Below the pieces are notes generated by a model, which did no database searches, was not told the origin of the DNA, and saw nothing but the letters and a program-made list of their open reading frames with translations. The translations under genes and the position numbers were made by a program. This document shows positions 13,981 through 16,021 of a stretch of DNA of 16,021 bases, in pieces (the stretch's first letter is position 1; each line of letters starts with the position of its first letter). This DNA comes from CAYGHG01 sp964349515 (lineage in GTDB: Bacteria > Oederibacteriota > PGYV01 > CAYGHG01): assembly GCA_964349515.1 (NCBI GenBank), contig CAYGHG010000059.1:1-16021 (forward strand). The letters run 5' to 3'.

Positions 13981-15840
13981 TCAGCCCAGTTTCTCGTAGT
14001 CGCGCACGGTGCCGCCGGAGCGGAAACATTCTATTATGCGCATGGTTTCTTTTGACAGCCCTCCTGTTTCATAAGGCTTTATCGTATCTTCAAAGAATTT
14101 TTTCAGCAGAGAGGCTCCTTTTTCATACGCCTCCGCGCCGACCTCAGGCTGCAGCCTCACATCAAGAAGGTAATCAGGAATCTCCGTGTCTTCAATTTTT
14201 ACCTGCCGGCTTGTGTATCCTAAAAGGCTGCACCCTGCCTGTGTTAATTCTTTCTGCTCAAACTTTCTCGCGCCCCTTCTGGCGAGATATTCCCTTATCA
14301 GCCACTGAGGCATAAATCCTGTCTTCCAGGCGCCGCAGAACTGATTCGGAAAAATAGCATACTGGGTGAGAGGGTTCCCGGCTATCTGTTCATATAAAAG
14401 ATTTGCCTGCTTCACGCTGCTGCCGGTAAGAAACGGCCCGTAAGTGCCTACGCCTTCGCTCGTCATGCCGCCTTTATCTATTATTGACGGGTTGTCATGG
14501 CCGCGAGGCGAGGCAATCCTCCAAAGCCAGGCAAGCGCCGGCGGTAATATGTGGAAGAAACCCAAAATTCCGTACGTGGGCTTTTCCTTTGTACAAGGCG
14601 GCGTCCTCACTCCGAAACTGCGGTAGTCTATTTCGAGCGGCTCGTTAATAACTCCCGGCACCAGCCTGCGCGGGAATATTACGCGCGGGTTAGGGCATGC
14701 TTTCCCGGGGGCATCCTGTATGTGCTCCCATATAAGGCACGTTGCCCCCGGTTTTGCTTCCAGGTTTAAAAAAAGTATCGGCTCCTTTGTGTGTATGCAC
14801 ATTTTTTCAAATACCGGGTTTGTCGCGTAGTGTTTAATGTGGTCCACGCGGACAAACCACGCTTTTTCGGCGTCAAGAACGGTAATCTTGCCCTTTTTCT
14901 TCTGAATGGATGTGTGGCAGAGAGTCATGTCGTCAGACACAGGATTTATTCCGCACTCCACAAATAACTTGTCTTCCAGCACCTCTCCCGTCACAGTGTT
15001 TTCCCCTATAATAATCGTGTTCCTGTCAGAGTGCTCCATATGTTCGTTCATTTCGCTTTTTCCGCCGCCGCTCGCGCCTTCGTGAAGTATTACTATTTCA
15101 TTTTCATAGGGAGTGACCATTTTTGTCACGGAAGAATGGAGCGTGAGCCAGCCTTCTTGTTCGCCGTAGTGAAGCAGTGCTCCGTAGAGCCCTTTTTTCG
15201 CGCTCGGCCCCGGGTACAGGTTGTATGAAAAAATTTCATAGCAGCGCTCCTGCCTGTTGTGAACCACAGCCTGTTTTCCGCCAAAAACCGTGTGCCTGAA
15301 AACAGGCGCGAGCACAAGAAGAATTTTCGGCTCATAGTCATCAGCCACCGAGTCGGCAGGAATCATCTCCTGCAAGTCTGCGACCCCAAGGCTGAAAAAA
15401 GCGCAGTTAGCCGGCCCGATAAACAGCGACTCATATTTAACCGCGCCGTTTCCAGTGGTAAACGGCATCACTATCAGTTCCTGCGATTGTAACCACTCAA
15501 AAGTCTCGTTTCTCATTGATTCAAAATCCCTGCCGAATCTCTCGGAAAACCTGGGCTTGTCAGAATACTGCGTGTCCCCGACGTAAACGCATTCAGGATC
15601 GCGCCTTCTCATGTAAGGCTCTGTATAGTTTACGGCAGCGCCGTTTTTACAGCGCACTACAGAGGCTTCAACAGTTTTGCCCTTTCCGCTGACATCAAAG
15701 GAAACTTCAAACTCAGATTTGCCTTTAAGGCTGAGTTCAATCAGTTCCTCCCTTGAAGACGGATATATCACACCGCCGCAGTTTTTTAGCATTTCGGCTG
15801 TTCCCTCAGGCAGTTTCCACTTTTTTCCGTATTTAGCCAT
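13981..15840 (-). CDS. DUF4914-type P-loop protein of unknown function
   Basis: A 619-residue cytosolic protein that I assign to DUF4914 from overall resemblance (moderate certainty). The clearest motif is an ATP-binding P-loop, EGASGGGKSEM (GASGGGKS at about 255-262), whose form and context recall the PEP carboxykinase/HPr-kinase fold; a kinase or carboxykinase activity is inference. Other striking stretches are KAWFVRVDHIKHYATNP, ILFLNLEAKPGATCLIWEH, ASPRGHDNPSI and GPFLTGSSVKQANLLYEQI. I chose the ATG at 15838-15840 because AGGAGGT (15847-15853) lies 6 bases upstream; an open frame extends 55 codons further but overlaps the promoter and leader hairpin. It is first in a two-gene unit with gmhB. 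No signal peptide. The functional link to gmhB is unclear. Confidence 0.75.
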   Translation of the reverse strand: MAKYGKKWKLPEGTAEMLKNCGGVIYPSSREELIELSLKGKSEFEVSFDVSGKGKTVEASVVRCKNGAAVNYTEPYMRRRDPECVYVGDTQYSDKPRFSERFGRDFESMRNETFEWLQSQELIVMPFTTGNGAVKYESLFIGPANCAFFSLGVADLQEMIPADSVADDYEPKILLVLAPVFRHTVFGGKQAVVHNRQERCYEIFSYNLYPGPSAKKGLYGALLHYGEQEGWLTLHSSVTKMVTPYENEIVILHEGASGGGKSEMNEHMEHSDRNTIIIGENTVTGEVLEDKLFVECGINPVSDDMTLCHTSIQKKKGKITVLDAEKAWFVRVDHIKHYATNPVFEKMCIHTKEPILFLNLEAKPGATCLIWEHIQDAPGKACPNPRVIFPRRLVPGVINEPLEIDYRSFGVRTPPCTKEKPTYGILGFFHILPPALAWLWRIASPRGHDNPSIIDKGGMTSEGVGTYGPFLTGSSVKQANLLYEQIAGNPLTQYAIFPNQFCGAWKTGFMPQWLIREYLARRGARKFEQKELTQAGCSLLGYTSRQVKIEDTEIPDYLLDVRLQPEVGAEAYEKGASLLKKFFEDTIKPYETGGLSKETMRIIECFRSGGTVRDYEKLG

Positions 15841-15855
15841 TGTATTACCTCCTAT

Positions 15856-15891
15856 AAAAAATCCGGAAAACCCATTAATTTGGCTTCCCGG
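15856..15891 (-). promoter_or_regulatory. Terminator-like leader hairpin upstream of the DUF4914 gene
   Basis: On the minus strand CCGGGAAGCC pairs with GGTTTTCCGG (15863-15872 with 15882-15891; 10 bp including two G-U pairs) around a 9-base loop, followed by A then TTTTTT. This is the form of an intrinsic terminator placed between promoter and ribosome-binding site, so premature termination is likely to regulate the gene. The transcript part before it is only about 27 bases, too short for a usual riboswitch aptamer. Confidence 0.6.
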
Positions 15892-15924
15892 CAGCACATT
15901 TTCTTTATCACTATATTGTAGAAG

Positions 15925-15953
15925 AATATACATTATGCGGCTCTCTTTGTCAA
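15925..15953 (-). promoter_or_regulatory. Sigma-70-type promoter of the DUF4914-gmhB operon
   Basis: Minus-strand TTGACA (perfect, 15948-15953), 17-base spacer, TATATT (15925-15930). The expected start is near 15918, giving a leader of about 78 bases that contains the terminator-like hairpin. Confidence 0.75.
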
Positions 15954-15975
15954 CAAATAGCAAAAAAAATGTCAA

Positions 15976-16019
15976 TGCAAAGTAGAAATGTCCTATTCTC
16001 TGCAAAGTAGAAATGTCCT
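15976..16019. repeat. Two direct copies of a 19-base sequence at 25-base spacing, probable insertion-sequence end
   Basis: TGCAAAGTAGAAATGTCCT occurs at 15976-15994 and again at 16001-16019, a 25-base period. Multiple short repeats of this kind, with a core like GTAGAAATGTCC next to a TGT-beginning tip (TGTCAATGC from about 15970), are typical of transposase-binding sites at the ends of IS21- or IS481-like elements. The element body would lie beyond the window, so the identification is an inference. It sits just upstream of the DUF4914 promoter. Confidence 0.55.
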
Positions 16020-16021
16020 GT

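Noticed and set aside
15841..16005. 55-codon N-terminal extension of the DUF4914 protein
   Set aside because: It overlaps the promoter and leader hairpin, and AGGAGGT stands directly before the internal ATG at 15840.
15976..16019. CRISPR array
   Set aside because: Two copies with a 6-base gap are not repeat-spacer structure; an insertion-sequence end explains them better.

Overview
The window is a dense, ordinary-looking bacterial chromosome segment with 13 protein genes, no RNA gene that I recognise and no intergenic gap over about 220 bases. A heptose-bisphosphate phosphatase (GmhB type) suggests a Gram-negative envelope. Shine-Dalgarno sequences are strong, yet 6 of 13 genes start with TTG or GTG. 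The exported beta-propeller with a Pro/Thr-rich linker, the DUF4914-type protein and the pair of coiled-coil proteins of unknown family fit a deep-branching or uncultivated Gram-negative lineage. I cannot name the phylum from sequence alone.

Layout. 26-1342 (-) is a membrane-bound diguanylate cyclase whose leader carries a terminator-like hairpin and a possible pseudoknot. Divergent from it, 1564-3939 (+) is a three-gene operon: an exported protein of unknown function, a UbiA-family enzyme resembling polyprenyl-phosphate phosphoribosyltransferase, and a PfkB-family sugar kinase. It ends in a strong bidirectional terminator shared with the convergent 3965-5832 (-) pair, a cyclic-nucleotide-binding protein translationally coupled to a secreted YVTN-type beta-propeller. 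5959-10915 (-) is a four-gene run in the order coiled-coil protein 1, coiled-coil protein 2, dGTPase-like HD hydrolase, glutamine-dependent NAD synthetase. 11112-13313 (-) is a PcrA/UvrD helicase with its own promoter. 13428-15840 (-) holds a DUF4914-type P-loop protein followed by gmhB. The right edge (15976-16019) has two copies of a 19-base sequence at 25-base spacing, probably the end of an insertion sequence lying outside the window.

How the genes relate. nadE, dgt and pcrA are housekeeping genes for NAD synthesis, dNTP pool control and DNA repair. The two coiled-coil proteins are paralogues: their last ~155 residues align by eye without a gap while their N-terminal parts differ. They are the best candidate for something undescribed. 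Two second-messenger genes, a GGDEF cyclase and a cNMP-binding effector, lie within 5 kb but in separate transcription units.

Structure beyond genes. Four short arrays of degenerate 7-base repeats lie only between genes (2-22, 1449-1476, 5923-5950, 10994-11028). Two leaders look like attenuators (upstream of the cyclase and of the DUF4914 gene). Five near-consensus sigma-70-type promoters can be placed.
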